64,000 bases of DNA from Bacteroidales bacterium (GCA_017633255.1 JAGBPS010000002.1:48599-112598), one strand, 5' to 3'; positions 52,178 through 62,029 are shown, counted from the first letter of the stretch. The notes: generated by a model not told the origin, from the sequence alone. Program-made: numbers and translations.

Positions 52178-54700
52178 ATGAAAATATTCAGGTCATTCGT
52201 TGTTTTCTTGGCGGTTGTTTTCATGACTGTCGGGGCTTTGAAAGCTCAGACTTTACGTGATGCCGACAATGATTTTAGAAACTGCAAGTACGAAAAAGCA
52301 CTTGAGGAATATAAGAAAGGTATCAAGAAAATCAGCAAAAACCGTGTCGAGGTTCAGCGTGTAACTTTCCAAATCGCCGAGTGTTATCGTATCATGGGTG
52401 ACTTGAAAAAGGCTGAACAGCAGTATTTGCGTCTGGAAAAGAAGAATTATCAGAAGGACAATCCAATCATTCTTTTCCACTTGGGAAGTATTTACAATCT
52501 CAGGGGCGAATACGACATGGCCCTGAAATATTACAATAATTACAAAAAACGCGCTCCGGAAGATACCCGTGTCGATGTGCGTATTGAGGGCTGCCAAAAA
52601 TCCAAAACCTGGTCTGAAAATCCTACCCGCTATGAGGTGGAAAACTTGAAAAAGTTCAACACCAAACAGGATGAGTGGGCTATCAGATGGGGTAATCCTG
52701 AAAAACAGAACCAGCTGATTTTCACCTCCAACCGAGACGGTTCTACCGGAAAAGGTACTGACCAGTGGACAGGTGCTTCGTTTTCAGATATCTACAAATC
52801 GGATAAACCCAAAAGCAAGAATACCGAATGGCCGGGCGAATGGTCTCCCATCACTCCCTTGGATGAAGGCGAGACTTTGAACTCTGGTGTTAACGAGGGA
52901 GAGGCTTCCGCTAATAAAAAGGGTACAGCACTTTATTTGACCAAATGTCCTCAAGACAAAAAAGTGGTCTATGGTTGCTATATCTATGTTTCCCAGAAAA
53001 AAGGAAAATCATGGGGCGAGCCGGAAAAAGTTGTGCTTGGTCCGGATTCATTCAACTATGTGCATCCTTATATTATGCCGGATGAGCTGACCATTTACTT
53101 TGCCTCCAACCGTCCCGGTGGTTTGGGTGGTTATGATATTTACAAAGCAACCCGTGCAAAGAAATCCGCTAAATTCAGCAATATTACCAACTTGGGTCCA
53201 AATGTGAATACTCCGGGTCAGGAGGTGTTCCCGACTATGCGTGGCGATAATGAATTGTATTTCTCCTCTGATGGTCATCCGGGTATGGGTGGTCTCGATA
53301 TTTTTGTGTCAGAGTTGAAAGACGGTCAGTTCCAGCCCGCTGAGAATATGATGGTGCCCATCAACTCCTGTTGGGATGAAATCGGTATGATTTTCGATGA
53401 TAACGAGTCTTTGGATCCCAAGTCCAAATCTCCTTATCTTGCCAAAGGTTATTTCTCCTCCAACCGTCCTGGTGGCCGTGGTGGTGACGATATCTATTAT
53501 TTCGTGCTCCGCCCGTTGGTTTACACTCTCGCCGGTTATGTGAAGGATGCGGTGACCTTGCAGTATATCGATGGTGCTGAAGTGGAAATCATCGGTTCCG
53601 ATGGTACTTCCTACAAGACCACTACTGATGTGAAAGGTTATTATTTCTTCGACAAAACTAAGATTTTGGGCAATACCACCTACAATATGCGTGTGACCAA
53701 ACCGAAATATTGGGAAGAAAACAATACCGCCACACAGACTACTATCGGTTTGAGCGAGAATACCGACCTGAAACAGGACTTCGTGCTTGACCCGATTCCT
53801 GTGGAACCGATTGTGTTGCCTGAAATTCTGTATGATTTGGCAAAATGGGATCTGAAACCTCAGTATAAGGACTCATTGATGTATTTGTATAATATTATGG
53901 TGAAGAACCCGACCTTGGTGGTTGAGTTGAGATCTCATACTGACTATCGTGACTCTGACGAGAAGAATGAGGTTTTGTCTCAGAACCGTGCCCAGACTTG
54001 CGTGGACTTCCTTGTCAACGAGAAGGGTATCGCACCTGGTCGTATTGTGGCTAAAGGTTATGGTGAATATAGCCCCCGTAAATTCGAGAAAGATTATAAG
54101 TATACTTATCAGGGTAAGCAATACTTCTATCCTAAAGGAACGGTGTTGACTGAGGAATACATCCTCTCACTGCCGAAGGCTGAACAAGAGGCTGCCAACG
54201 CTTTGAACCGTCGTACAGAGTTCATCGTGTTGCGTACAGACTATGTGCCGTCAAGCGATGAAATCGCCGCCGCTCATGGTACCAGTAGCGCTATTGCTGT
54301 GGTACAGCGTCGTACAGTGCCCGTAACTATCACGGACAATAAGGTCGAGGGTAACTGTATTGCCAACAATAAGTCCTTCAAGTTCCAGATTGGCGAGAAT
54401 TCCGATGAGGTGGCCATCAGTTATACCTTGGCTTCCCGCTTGCTGAAGGAAATGATTATCAAGGCTAACGATTTCGAGGATGTGGAAACTGCCATCAACA
54501 AGGAAGACGGTTCTATTACCGAGAATGCTGTCCTGTATCTCGAAGAGTTGCGTGTGGGTGATGACTACGACGAAAACGTGAAGGTCATTGTGAAGAAAGG
54601 CCTCTCCACTGATTTCGTTATCGGTGATGCCTTTATCACTGACGCTTGGGGCAAATACACCATCGATAAAGAAAAGAACATGATTGTTTACGACAAATAA
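52178..54700 (+). CDS. PorE-like OmpA-family envelope protein (TPR / PD40 propeller / CRD / OmpA) with a pepsin-like tail
   Basis: Likely periplasmic peptidoglycan-binding component of the type IX secretion system. In order: signal peptide (1-23); TPR-like helices (25-130, ECYRIMGDLKKAEQQYLRLEKKNY); PD40 propeller (about 170-440, repeated FTSNRDG, YFASNRPGGLGGYDIYKA, FSSDGHPGMGGLDIFVS, FSSNRPGGRGGDDIYYF); carboxypeptidase-regulatory-like domain (447-525); OmpA C-terminal domain (545-690, VELRSHTDYRDSDEKNEVLSQ with NRAQTCVDFL). This order is that of PorE. The last 140 residues look like a retropepsin-type fold (VPVTITDNKVEG, VAISYTLASRLL, DFVIGDAFITDAWGKYTIDK), but IGEN stands where the catalytic DTGA would be, so it is probably inactive. 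A strong terminator follows. Confidence 0.8.
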   Translation: MKIFRSFVVFLAVVFMTVGALKAQTLRDADNDFRNCKYEKALEEYKKGIKKISKNRVEVQRVTFQIAECYRIMGDLKKAEQQYLRLEKKNYQKDNPIILFHLGSIYNLRGEYDMALKYYNNYKKRAPEDTRVDVRIEGCQKSKTWSENPTRYEVENLKKFNTKQDEWAIRWGNPEKQNQLIFTSNRDGSTGKGTDQWTGASFSDIYKSDKPKSKNTEWPGEWSPITPLDEGETLNSGVNEGEASANKKGTALYLTKCPQDKKVVYGCYIYVSQKKGKSWGEPEKVVLGPDSFNYVHPYIMPDELTIYFASNRPGGLGGYDIYKATRAKKSAKFSNITNLGPNVNTPGQEVFPTMRGDNELYFSSDGHPGMGGLDIFVSELKDGQFQPAENMMVPINSCWDEIGMIFDDNESLDPKSKSPYLAKGYFSSNRPGGRGGDDIYYFVLRPLVYTLAGYVKDAVTLQYIDGAEVEIIGSDGTSYKTTTDVKGYYFFDKTKILGNTTYNMRVTKPKYWEENNTATQTTIGLSENTDLKQDFVLDPIPVEPIVLPEILYDLAKWDLKPQYKDSLMYLYNIMVKNPTLVVELRSHTDYRDSDEKNEVLSQNRAQTCVDFLVNEKGIAPGRIVAKGYGEYSPRKFEKDYKYTYQGKQYFYPKGTVLTEEYILSLPKAEQEAANALNRRTEFIVLRTDYVPSSDEIAAAHGTSSAIAVVQRRTVPVTITDNKVEGNCIANNKSFKFQIGENSDEVAISYTLASRLLKEMIIKANDFEDVETAINKEDGSITENAVLYLEELRVGDDYDENVKVIVKKGLSTDFVIGDAFITDAWGKYTIDKEKNMIVYDK

Positions 54701-54707
54701 ACAAAAC

Positions 54708-54740
54708 AAAAAAAAACCGCTTTTGAGCGGTTTTTTTTTT
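54708..54740. terminator. Strong bidirectional intrinsic terminator
   Basis: A9-CCGCT-TTTG-AGCGG-T10: GC stem of 5 bp extended by A-T pairs, between the convergent PorE-like and gltX genes. Confidence 0.85.
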
Positions 54741-54778
54741 AATTGGCACATTAGCACATTGACTAATTAGCACATTTA
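54741..54778. repeat. TTAGCACATT-type dispersed repeat at the gltX 3' end
   Basis: TTGGCACATTAGCACATTGA and CTAATTAGCACATTTAC lie between the terminator and gltX. On the minus strand the second part encodes the last residues (KCAN) and TAG stop of GltX. The same family is found at 60450, 62046 and 63275. Confidence 0.7.
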
Positions 54779-56286
54779 CTTATTGCCTCAATTCCGTTCT
54801 TCAATCGTATAACAGTTTCCTCCATGCCTAAAATGTCAATGATTTCAAACAAATCCGGACCTTTTGCGTCACCGACTAAGGTCAGGCGGAAGCTGTTCAT
54901 GATTTGTCCCATGTTCAGCTCATTGCCACGGATGTAATCCATCACTTTGTCGTGAGCGACGGTCTTGTCAAACGGCACCGTTGAGGTCAGTAATCCGGCG
55001 ATGTGCATCAGGTGTTCAGCTGTGCCTTCTTTCCATCTCTTCTTGATAACCTGTTCATTGTATTCGGTAGGTCTCTCGAAGAAATAATAGCTCTGTGACC
55101 ATAAATCGTTGATAAAATACAGTCTTTCCTTGATCAATGCCACCACACGGATGATTTTGTCCATGTCTGCATCAAGACCCTTGTCCTGCAAGGTCGATTT
55201 CAGGCTCTCTGCGAGCTTTTCATTGGGGTAGGCTTGCAGGTAGTGGTGATTGAACCATTTGGCCGTCTCGAGGTCGAATTTGGCGCCTGCTTTGCTGATC
55301 TTCTCCAGAGAGAACAACTGAATCAGCTCATCCATGGACATCACCTCTTGGTCATTGCCGGGATTCCAGCCCAGCAGTGCCAGCATGTTGATGACGGCTT
55401 CGGGCAGATAGCCGGATTCGCGGTAGCCTGAAGAGATTTCGCCACTCTTGGGGTCTTTCCATTGCAGCGGAAACACCGGGAAACCGAGGCGGTCGCCATC
55501 ACGCTTGCTCAGCTTGCCGTTGCCATCGGGTTTGAGCAGCAGGGGCAGGTGGGCAAAACGGGGAGCTTCCCAACCAAATGCCTTGTACAGCATCACATGC
55601 AGAGGTGCGGAAGGCAACCATTCCTCGCCACGAATCACGTGGGTGATTTCCATCAAATGATCATCTACAATGTTGGCCAGATGGTAGGTCGGCATACCGT
55701 CGGATTTGTACAAAACTTTGTCATCCAAAATATTGGAATTAATTCTGACCTCGCCTCTGATGATGTCGTTAACCAGAATCTCCGTGTCAGGGGTATGTTT
55801 GAAACGGATGACGTAGGCATCTCCGTTGGCCAAACGTTTTTCAACTTCGTCTGCACTGAGTGTCAGAGAGTTGGTCATACTTTCGCGGGTGCGCCAGTCA
55901 TACTGGAAGTTTTTCTTCTCGGCTTCGTATTCCTTGCGTTTCTGCTCCAGTGCTTCGGGTGTGTCGAAAGCGTAATAAGCCCAGCCGTTGGCAATCAGCT
56001 GGTCGGCATATTGCTTGTACATGGGCTTGCGCTCGGATTGCTTGTAGGGACCGTAATTCCCGCCAATGCCAACGCCTTCGTCAAATTTGATGCCTAACCA
56101 CTGGAAGGCCTCAACGATGTATTCCTCAGCACCTTCCACAAAACGGGTCTGGTCGGTGTCTTCGATTCTCAAAATCATGCTGCCGCCGTTCTGTTTGGCG
56201 AACAGATAATTGTATAAGGCGGTTCTCACTCCACCGATGTGAAGCGGTCCTGTGGGACTGGGAGCAAAGCGTACTCTTGGTTTCAT
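54763..56286 (-). CDS. gltX: Glutamate-tRNA ligase
   Basis: Class I aminoacyl-tRNA synthetase charging tRNA-Glu. The HIGH-type motif is in [24 protein letters not shown] (about 7-30), and [18 protein letters not shown] follows. The KMSKS-type motif is [12 protein letters not shown]. The C-terminal anticodon-binding domain contains [21 protein letters not shown]. The 507-residue length is normal for the family. It lies 12 bases downstream of the TPR membrane protein and is probably co-transcribed with it. Its last four codons come from a dispersed repeat. Confidence 0.96.
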   Translation of the reverse strand: MKPRVRFAPSPTGPLHIGGVRTALYNYLFAKQNGGSMILRIEDTDQTRFVEGAEEYIVEAFQWLGIKFDEGVGIGGNYGPYKQSERKPMYKQYADQLIANGWAYYAFDTPEALEQKRKEYEAEKKNFQYDWRTRESMTNSLTLSADEVEKRLANGDAYVIRFKHTPDTEILVNDIIRGEVRINSNILDDKVLYKSDGMPTYHLANIVDDHLMEITHVIRGEEWLPSAPLHVMLYKAFGWEAPRFAHLPLLLKPDGNGKLSKRDGDRLGFPVFPLQWKDPKSGEISSGYRESGYLPEAVINMLALLGWNPGNDQEVMSMDELIQLFSLEKISKAGAKFDLETAKWFNHHYLQAYPNEKLAESLKSTLQDKGLDADMDKIIRVVALIKERLYFINDLWSQSYYFFERPTEYNEQVIKKRWKEGTAEHLMHIAGLLTSTVPFDKTVAHDKVMDYIRGNELNMGQIMNSFRLTLVGDAKGPDLFEIIDILGMEETVIRLKNGIEAISKCAN

Positions 56287-56298
56287 TTTTTTTGTAAT

Positions 56299-58173
56299 TT
56301 ATTGAATGTGAATATTTTCTTTTTGGATTTCAATAGGTTCGTTTTTCAAAGCCCGGCGCAATTCTTTGGAGGCTTTCTTGTTCTGGATGCCTCTCACCAT
56401 GGCCTTGATCATACCGCCCAAGTGGATGCTGCCGCCGATACTGACCCCGCCAATGGCTGCCCATTTGCATACTTCTTTCTTGGTGTTCAGATTTTTGGCG
56501 TCTTTTTCATCGAGTGTTGCGGAGGTCTCGTCATACTGTTTTTTGTAATCCTTGTACAACACGTAAGAAGCAATGGCTCCTCCGTAGAAAACAAGTGATA
56601 ATGCCATACATGCCGCACCTTCCTTTCCCTGTGTGGCAATCAAAGTGCCTAAACCGGGGAAGAGTCCGTAGAAAAAGGCTTCACCTCCAACGGTTTTGTA
56701 TTTGGTCAGACTGATATCCTGGAAGTTCTTGTTGTTACAGGTTTTATGTTTGGTAAGGAAATGGTAGGTGCCATAATGCATGATGGAATCGTTGGCCAAC
56801 TTGTCTTCTATTACAGAACTTATGGCGTAAGGGGATTTGTTGACTATTTTTTTCCTTTTTTTGACAATAATCTGATGATAACTGTCCCATCCCAAGTTGA
56901 TGTTGAAAGTGGAGGCGGAGCGTATGGGAATTTCCTCACGGTAGCTGGGTTGAAGTGCTGAATGCCCTAGCAGGCTTGACATACGGCTTTGCAATACAGG
57001 GAGATTTTTTTCAATTGCTATAGTGTTGAAATTGATAATGTTATAGAAGGATTGATTGATTCCCAGCGTGTCGAAAATGATGGAAAAATCCATGCGTAAA
57101 GAACCGTTATCGGTGTTGTTCACCAGTTGATTCAGCTCATTTTCAAGTGCATTGCGAAAGTTGGAATATTGCTGGGGATTGCTTTCGCTGTACTCGTAAG
57201 TGACCTGGCCTCGCTGTTGAAGAATGTCTATTTTCCTGTTGATACTGGCTATGTGTTCACTGGCATTTTGGTTATTGGGGTCTTCCTTCAATACTTTGGC
57301 ATACATCTCTTTGGCGTCAGCATAGTTGCCGATGCTGTAAAGTCTGTCCCCTTCTTCGGTGTAGTTTTTGATTTTCTGTTCCTTGTATTGTTTTTTGATA
57401 TTTCCCAATTTGGCGTCCACCTTTCCCATATATTCCGGCAGTAAGTCATATACCTCTTCCAGCAACAGGATGGCTTCAGGATAGTTGCCTATCTGGGCAA
57501 GCGAGTCTGCGGCCGCCATGTTCTGGAGGATGCTTTGTTCTTTGATTTGTCTGGCGATATTTTGCTGTTCCTGTTGGGTTCTGCTGTCGGAAATCAGTTG
57601 CAGAAGATTGGTGGGGCTGTATATTTGAATTAGAAATTGTCCGTTTCCCTTTTTCTCTTCAGGAAAAACAATACGATAGCCTGCGTTAAAATCGTATGTC
57701 AATTGGGGTGTTGATGTGTTTGTTTCTGAAATGTTGTAATGATTTGGTGCCTTAATCGTGTCTTCATTGTTGTCTTCGTTTTCATCGTACTGTTCCATGT
57801 ACATTTCCTTGCATTCCTTCAACAATTTGTTGGCACATGAGGCGGTGGTATTGTATTCCACGAAATTGTAAAATCCCTCTTTGTAAAAGGCATTGACGTA
57901 AATGTCGTTGAAACCCTGCGAGAATTGCCAGTTGCAAAGGCTGAGCTGCAAGGTGTCGTTTTCCCATATGAAAGACGCGTTGGCTTCATTGGAAACCATA
58001 AAAAATCGCTGTCGTCCCATCATCTGTCCCATGGAAAACACATCTCCATGGTAGAGCTCATAGAGTTGGGCGTGACTGAGACATCCGTCAAAAGTCTGAT
58101 TTTGTCCCGAAACTTGCAAAGTAACGGATCCTATCAGCAGGAGGAAAAATGCACGCAGATGTCTCATTTTCAT
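56299..58173 (-). CDS. TPR-containing envelope protein of unknown function (624 aa)
   Basis: Signal peptide (about 1-23, ending VSGQ). Residues 195-315 form a helical TPR-like region (AAADSLAQIGNYPEAILLLEEVYDLLPEYMGKV; YTEEGDRLYSIGNYADAKEMYAKVLKEDPNNQNA). A beta-rich middle segment follows (RMDFSIIFDTLGINQSFYNI), then one or two membrane helices near the C-terminus (EGAACMALSLVFYGGAIASYVLY; WAAIGGVSIGGSIHLGGMI) and a basic tail (NKKASKELRRALKNEP). I do not recognise the family. Its promoter region overlaps the divergent tex promoter, and gltX follows after 12 bases. Confidence 0.75.
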   Translation of the reverse strand: MKMRHLRAFFLLLIGSVTLQVSGQNQTFDGCLSHAQLYELYHGDVFSMGQMMGRQRFFMVSNEANASFIWENDTLQLSLCNWQFSQGFNDIYVNAFYKEGFYNFVEYNTTASCANKLLKECKEMYMEQYDENEDNNEDTIKAPNHYNISETNTSTPQLTYDFNAGYRIVFPEEKKGNGQFLIQIYSPTNLLQLISDSRTQQEQQNIARQIKEQSILQNMAAADSLAQIGNYPEAILLLEEVYDLLPEYMGKVDAKLGNIKKQYKEQKIKNYTEEGDRLYSIGNYADAKEMYAKVLKEDPNNQNASEHIASINRKIDILQQRGQVTYEYSESNPQQYSNFRNALENELNQLVNNTDNGSLRMDFSIIFDTLGINQSFYNIINFNTIAIEKNLPVLQSRMSSLLGHSALQPSYREEIPIRSASTFNINLGWDSYHQIIVKKRKKIVNKSPYAISSVIEDKLANDSIMHYGTYHFLTKHKTCNNKNFQDISLTKYKTVGGEAFFYGLFPGLGTLIATQGKEGAACMALSLVFYGGAIASYVLYKDYKKQYDETSATLDEKDAKNLNTKKEVCKWAAIGGVSIGGSIHLGGMIKAMVRGIQNKKASKELRRALKNEPIEIQKENIHIQ

Positions 58174-58220
58174 TGTTTTATGCTTGCCTTTTTAAGAATG
58201 TCGGCCAGACTCTTAAAAAG

Positions 58221-58253
58221 TTTGCAAAATTACCAAATTTTTTGGTATCTTTG
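58221..58253 (+). promoter_or_regulatory. Promoter for tex
   Basis: TTTG (58221-58224) and TATCTTTG (58246-58253) with a 21-base spacer form a textbook Bacteroidota promoter, 25 bases before ATG 58278. Confidence 0.7.
58225..58247 (-). promoter_or_regulatory. Divergent promoter for the TPR gene with central dyad
   Basis: Minus-strand TAATTTTG (58225-58232) faces the tex -7 box. TACCAAA (58231-58237) and TTTGGTA (58241-58247) form a perfect dyad touching both -7 boxes, so one factor could affect both promoters. Confidence 0.45.
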
Positions 58254-58277
58254 CCTTCCTTTTTTAAACTTGTATAT

Positions 58278-60407
58278 ATGAGAAATTATGCAGCATTGAT
58301 TTCCGAGGAATTGGGGTTGACGGAATTACAGGTGAAGAATACCCTTGATTTGTTGGAATCAGGCGCCACGATTCCTTTTGTGGCACGCTACCGTAAGGAA
58401 GTAACTGACAGTATGGACGAAGTGCAGATTGCTGCTGTCCGTGATTTACACGCCAAGTGGATGGAGCTGGATAAACGCCGCGCAGCCATTTTGGACTCCA
58501 TCAAGGAACAGGGAAAACTGACTCCTGAGTTGGAGGGGAAGATTAATAATGCGCTAAAGATGAGTGAGTTGGAGGATTTGTATTTGCCGTATCGTCCCAA
58601 GCGTAAAACGAAGGCTTCCGTGGCTATCGAGAAGGGTTTGGAACCGCTGGCTAAAATTGTTATGCGCCAGGGACCCATAGCTTTGAAGGAGACTGCTGCC
58701 AAGTTTGTGAATCTGGACAAAGGAGTGCGAACCAGCGATGAGGCATTGGAGGGTGCTCGTGATATCATGGCCGAATGGGTCAGCGAGAATATCCATATCC
58801 GTGAATCGCTCCGCAATAGTTTCAAAACATATTCGGTCATCACAACCAAAGTGGTGAAAGGCAAGGAAGAGGAAGGGGAGAAGTATGGCATTTATTTCAA
58901 TGCCTCCGAGAAACTGGCGAAAGCACCGTCCCATCGTATCCTGGCCATGCTGCGTGGAGAGGAAGAGGGCTTTCTGCGCTTATCTATTGCTCCCGACGAG
59001 GAGCGTGCCCTGAACATGATGGAACGCTATTATCTGCGCGCCGATAACGATTGCTCCAAGCAGGTCTCAATGGCGATTGCGGATGCATATAAACGTCTGC
59101 TCCAACCTCAGATGGAGACGGAAATGCGTAAGTTATACAAAGAAAAAGCTGATACAGAAGCTATCAAGGTGTTTGTGACCAACCTGCGCCAGTTGCTGAT
59201 GGCTCCGCCATTGGGACAAAAGACGGTGTTGGCTCTCGATCCTGGTTTCCGTACGGGCTGCAAGCTGGTGATCCTGGACAAGCAGGGCAAGTTGCTGCAC
59301 AACGAGACTATCTATCCGCATCCGCCGCATGCCCAGTACAAGCTGGCTTCTGATAAGCTGAAACGCTTGGTATTGCAGTATAAAGTGGATGCCATTGCTA
59401 TTGGTAACGGTACGGCTGGCCGCGAAACGGAGAATTTTGTCCGCCACATTCCCTTTGAACGCGATGTGATGGCTGTGGTGGTGAACGAAAGCGGGGCTTC
59501 GGTGTATTCGGCTTCCGAAGTGGCACGTGAGGAGTTCCCTGACTATGATGTGACTGTGCGTGGGGCGGTTTCCATTGGCCGGCGACTGATGGATCCACTG
59601 GCTGAGTTGGTCAAAATCGATCCAAAATCCATCGGAGTGGGGCAGTACCAGCACGATGTGAACCAGACCCGCTTGCAGGAAAGCCTGCAGGAAACCGTGG
59701 AGAGTTGCGTAAATAAAGTCGGTGTGGAGGTGAATACGGCCAGCAAGGAATTGCTGTCATACGTTTCGGGTGTGGGTCCCGCTTTGGCGAAAAATATTGT
59801 GGATTACCGCAATGAGAACGGACCTTTCCCGCATCGTAACGCTTTGAAATCAGTACCTCGCTTCGGGGCCAAGGCTTTCGAACAGGCTGCTGGCTTTTTG
59901 CGTATCCGTGGTGCTGAAAATCCTTTGGATGCCAGCGCTGTCCACCCGGAAAGCTATGCGGTGGTCAATGCGATGGCGAAGAAATCTGGCTGTACCGTGG
60001 CTGATTTGATAGCGAATGCGGAGCTGCGTAAGAAAATCAATCTGAAGGAATTCGTGACCGATAAGGTGGGTATGCCTACCTTGACCGACATCATGCAGGA
60101 ACTGGACAAACCGGGCCGTGACCCGCGTCAGGATTACGAGGTGTTCGAGTTCGACAAATCTGTAACCTCTATCAACGATTTGAAAGAGGGAATGGTGCTA
60201 CCAGGTATCGTGACCAATATCACCAATTTCGGCTGTTTTGTGGATATCGGCGTGCATCAGGACGGCTTGGTACATGTGAGCCGCCTTGCCAATAAATTCG
60301 TGAAAGACCCCAATGAGGTGGTGAAACTGAACCAGAAGGTGATGGTGAAAGTCATCGCCGTAGAAATCGATAGAAAGCGTATAACGCTTTCTATGAAAGA
60401 TGTTTAA
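58278..60407 (+). CDS. tex: Tex-family S1 RNA-binding protein
   Basis: A nucleic-acid-binding transcription accessory protein. I chose ATG 58278 (MRNYAALISEELGLTELQVKN), which lies just after the promoter; upstream in-frame residues would overlap it. The 709 residues follow the Tex order: N-terminal helical domain with IPFVARYRKEVTDSMDEVQI, a YqgF-like RNase H-fold domain (ALDPGFRTGCKLVILDKQG), helix-hairpin-helix region (SKELLSYVSGVGPALAKNIVDYR and RNALKSVPRFGAKAFEQAAG) and a C-terminal S1 domain (GMVLPGIVTNITNFGCFVDIGVHQDGLVHVS). A 24-base tandem repeat lies downstream. Confidence 0.96.
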   Translation: MRNYAALISEELGLTELQVKNTLDLLESGATIPFVARYRKEVTDSMDEVQIAAVRDLHAKWMELDKRRAAILDSIKEQGKLTPELEGKINNALKMSELEDLYLPYRPKRKTKASVAIEKGLEPLAKIVMRQGPIALKETAAKFVNLDKGVRTSDEALEGARDIMAEWVSENIHIRESLRNSFKTYSVITTKVVKGKEEEGEKYGIYFNASEKLAKAPSHRILAMLRGEEEGFLRLSIAPDEERALNMMERYYLRADNDCSKQVSMAIADAYKRLLQPQMETEMRKLYKEKADTEAIKVFVTNLRQLLMAPPLGQKTVLALDPGFRTGCKLVILDKQGKLLHNETIYPHPPHAQYKLASDKLKRLVLQYKVDAIAIGNGTAGRETENFVRHIPFERDVMAVVVNESGASVYSASEVAREEFPDYDVTVRGAVSIGRRLMDPLAELVKIDPKSIGVGQYQHDVNQTRLQESLQETVESCVNKVGVEVNTASKELLSYVSGVGPALAKNIVDYRNENGPFPHRNALKSVPRFGAKAFEQAAGFLRIRGAENPLDASAVHPESYAVVNAMAKKSGCTVADLIANAELRKKINLKEFVTDKVGMPTLTDIMQELDKPGRDPRQDYEVFEFDKSVTSINDLKEGMVLPGIVTNITNFGCFVDIGVHQDGLVHVSRLANKFVKDPNEVVKLNQKVMVKVIAVEIDRKRITLSMKDV

Positions 60408-60449
60408 AAACAAATACCACAGACCCTAATTTAACTCGTCCATTCATTC

Positions 60450-60534
60450 CATTAGCACATTAGCACATTGTCTCATTAGCACATTAGCACATTGTCTCAT
60501 TAGCACATTAGCACATTGTCTCATTAGCACATTA
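60450..60534. repeat. 24-base tandem repeat, 3.5 copies
   Basis: The 24-base unit, CATTAGCACATTAGCA plus CATTGTCT, is repeated exactly at 60450-60473, 60474-60497 and 60498-60521, then a partial copy to 60534. The unit itself contains an 8-base repeat (CATTAGCA). It lies between the convergent tex and MutS-like genes and belongs to the TTAGCACATT family. Confidence 0.9.
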
Positions 60535-60544
60535 AATCCATTTG

Positions 60545-62005
60545 CTAATTAACTAATTTCTTTTTTGCTTTCAGAATCAGTTCCTCGTCTATATTGAAAA
60601 TCTCCGCAATGCTGATGGCTTCCATCGGCACATCGTCCTGCGTGGTTTCCACCAGTTGGTAATCCATGTATCGGTTGATGTTTTCCGGCGTGATGTTCTT
60701 TTCGTTATTTTTGATTTTCAATCCCTTGACTCGAAGTCTGCGGCAGTCGGACTGCAAACCGCCATAATGCGTGGTTATCAATGCATCAGTGTGGTATTGC
60801 TGCATAATCTGGATGAAACTGGAAACCAATGCTTTACCTTCTTCGGGATTGGTGGTACGGGCCAACTCATCCACCAGAGCTAAAATCTCTTGTCCCTCTT
60901 TCACCGCTTTGATAATCTTGTCGATATTGAGAATTTCCACGGCAAAGGAAGACAAACCGTTCATCTCCGATTGCTGGTCGCCGATGCTGAAGAGGATGTC
61001 ATCCACTAAAGCGATTTCAGCGGAGGCAGCGGGTACGAAAAATCCGAATTGGCACATTGTTTGCGCTAAGCCGATGGTTTTCAGTAATACGGTTTTGCCC
61101 GACATGTTGGCACCTGTAATGAGTGTGGGTTCGTGCTTCAGTTCAATATCGATGGCTTGGAAATTGCCCGTGGAGTGCTTTACCAGCGGATTGAAAAGTC
61201 CGGTAAAGCGGCTGTTACCTTCCGTGTTGCTGGATTTGTCTGATTCACTTGGAGTGCTGTTGTTCTCTTCGGCAGAGCACGAGCAACATCCGGTGTTTTT
61301 GCTCTTATCCTCTACAATAGTGGGTTTGCACAGTTGCCATTTGCGAATTTGTTCGGCATGGGCCAGCAACAGGTCCAGATAGCCGATTTGGTCCAGATTC
61401 TGTTGGATTTGCAAGGCTTTCATGGATAATCTTTTGCTCAGTGCCGTGCGAATTTTGTCCTCCATCTGCGACTCTTCCCATTTCAGTTTCTCAATCTCTT
61501 CCTCATCGGTGCTTTGGTCGATTTTCTGGCGGATTTCGGCCAACTCAGGTTTGTAGGAGGAATAGATATGGAATTGCGGCAGTCTGTTTTTGTCAGGGTC
61601 CAGTGTGTCAATCACCAAAGTCAAATCATGGAAAGGAATCCAGTCGAAACCGTTGTCCATCAACAGTTTTGACACTTTGTCTGAAATCAGGCTGAATTTC
61701 TTGACCTCAAACAGCTGGATGTCATCCAGTACATTGCCGTCAATCAAGTTGACCACCGACTGGCTGATATCGTTCACATGGCAGAGTTGTTCAATCAGCT
61801 GCGCCATCACTGCGGTGTTGTGGTGCTTTTCCGCAAACTGACATACCGCCTCCTGAATATCCAATTCCATTTTCAGTTCGAAGGGGTTAGTTAGGAATTG
61901 CCTGTGTAGCAGTTTTTTGCGACCTACCGCTGAGGCGAATTGCAATTCATCGGTCATGAATTTGAAAGCGCTCTGCTGTTCGATATGTTGTTTGATATTA
62001 GCCAT
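60545..62005 (-). CDS. MutS-like ATPase lacking the mismatch-recognition domain (486 aa)
   Basis: The C-terminal third is a MutS-type ABC ATPase: TLITGANMSGKTVLLKTIGL (Walker A), FSIGDQQSEMNGLSSFAVEI, ILALVDELARTTNPEEGKAL (Walker B) and ALITTHYGGL. The N-terminal part is a helical core/clamp-like region; the mismatch-binding domain I of true MutS is absent. A low-complexity insert with cysteines (CCSCSAEENNSTPSESDKSS, about residue 242) is odd. The DELARTTNPEEG stretch recalls the MutS-like proteins encoded with lysine/ornithine aminomutases (KamC/OraS-like), but no aminomutase genes are nearby, so I leave the role open. A role in standard mismatch repair is unlikely. It has its own promoter. 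Confidence 0.8.
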   Translation of the reverse strand: MANIKQHIEQQSAFKFMTDELQFASAVGRKKLLHRQFLTNPFELKMELDIQEAVCQFAEKHHNTAVMAQLIEQLCHVNDISQSVVNLIDGNVLDDIQLFEVKKFSLISDKVSKLLMDNGFDWIPFHDLTLVIDTLDPDKNRLPQFHIYSSYKPELAEIRQKIDQSTDEEEIEKLKWEESQMEDKIRTALSKRLSMKALQIQQNLDQIGYLDLLLAHAEQIRKWQLCKPTIVEDKSKNTGCCSCSAEENNSTPSESDKSSNTEGNSRFTGLFNPLVKHSTGNFQAIDIELKHEPTLITGANMSGKTVLLKTIGLAQTMCQFGFFVPAASAEIALVDDILFSIGDQQSEMNGLSSFAVEILNIDKIIKAVKEGQEILALVDELARTTNPEEGKALVSSFIQIMQQYHTDALITTHYGGLQSDCRRLRVKGLKIKNNEKNITPENINRYMDYQLVETTQDDVPMEAISIAEIFNIDEELILKAKKKLVN

Positions 62006-62029
62006 GATTTCTTATGATTTTTCGAAGTG

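Noticed and set aside
60450..60534. Short exact repeats that could suggest a CRISPR array
   Set aside because: The copies are directly adjacent with no unique spacers, and no cas gene is in the window.
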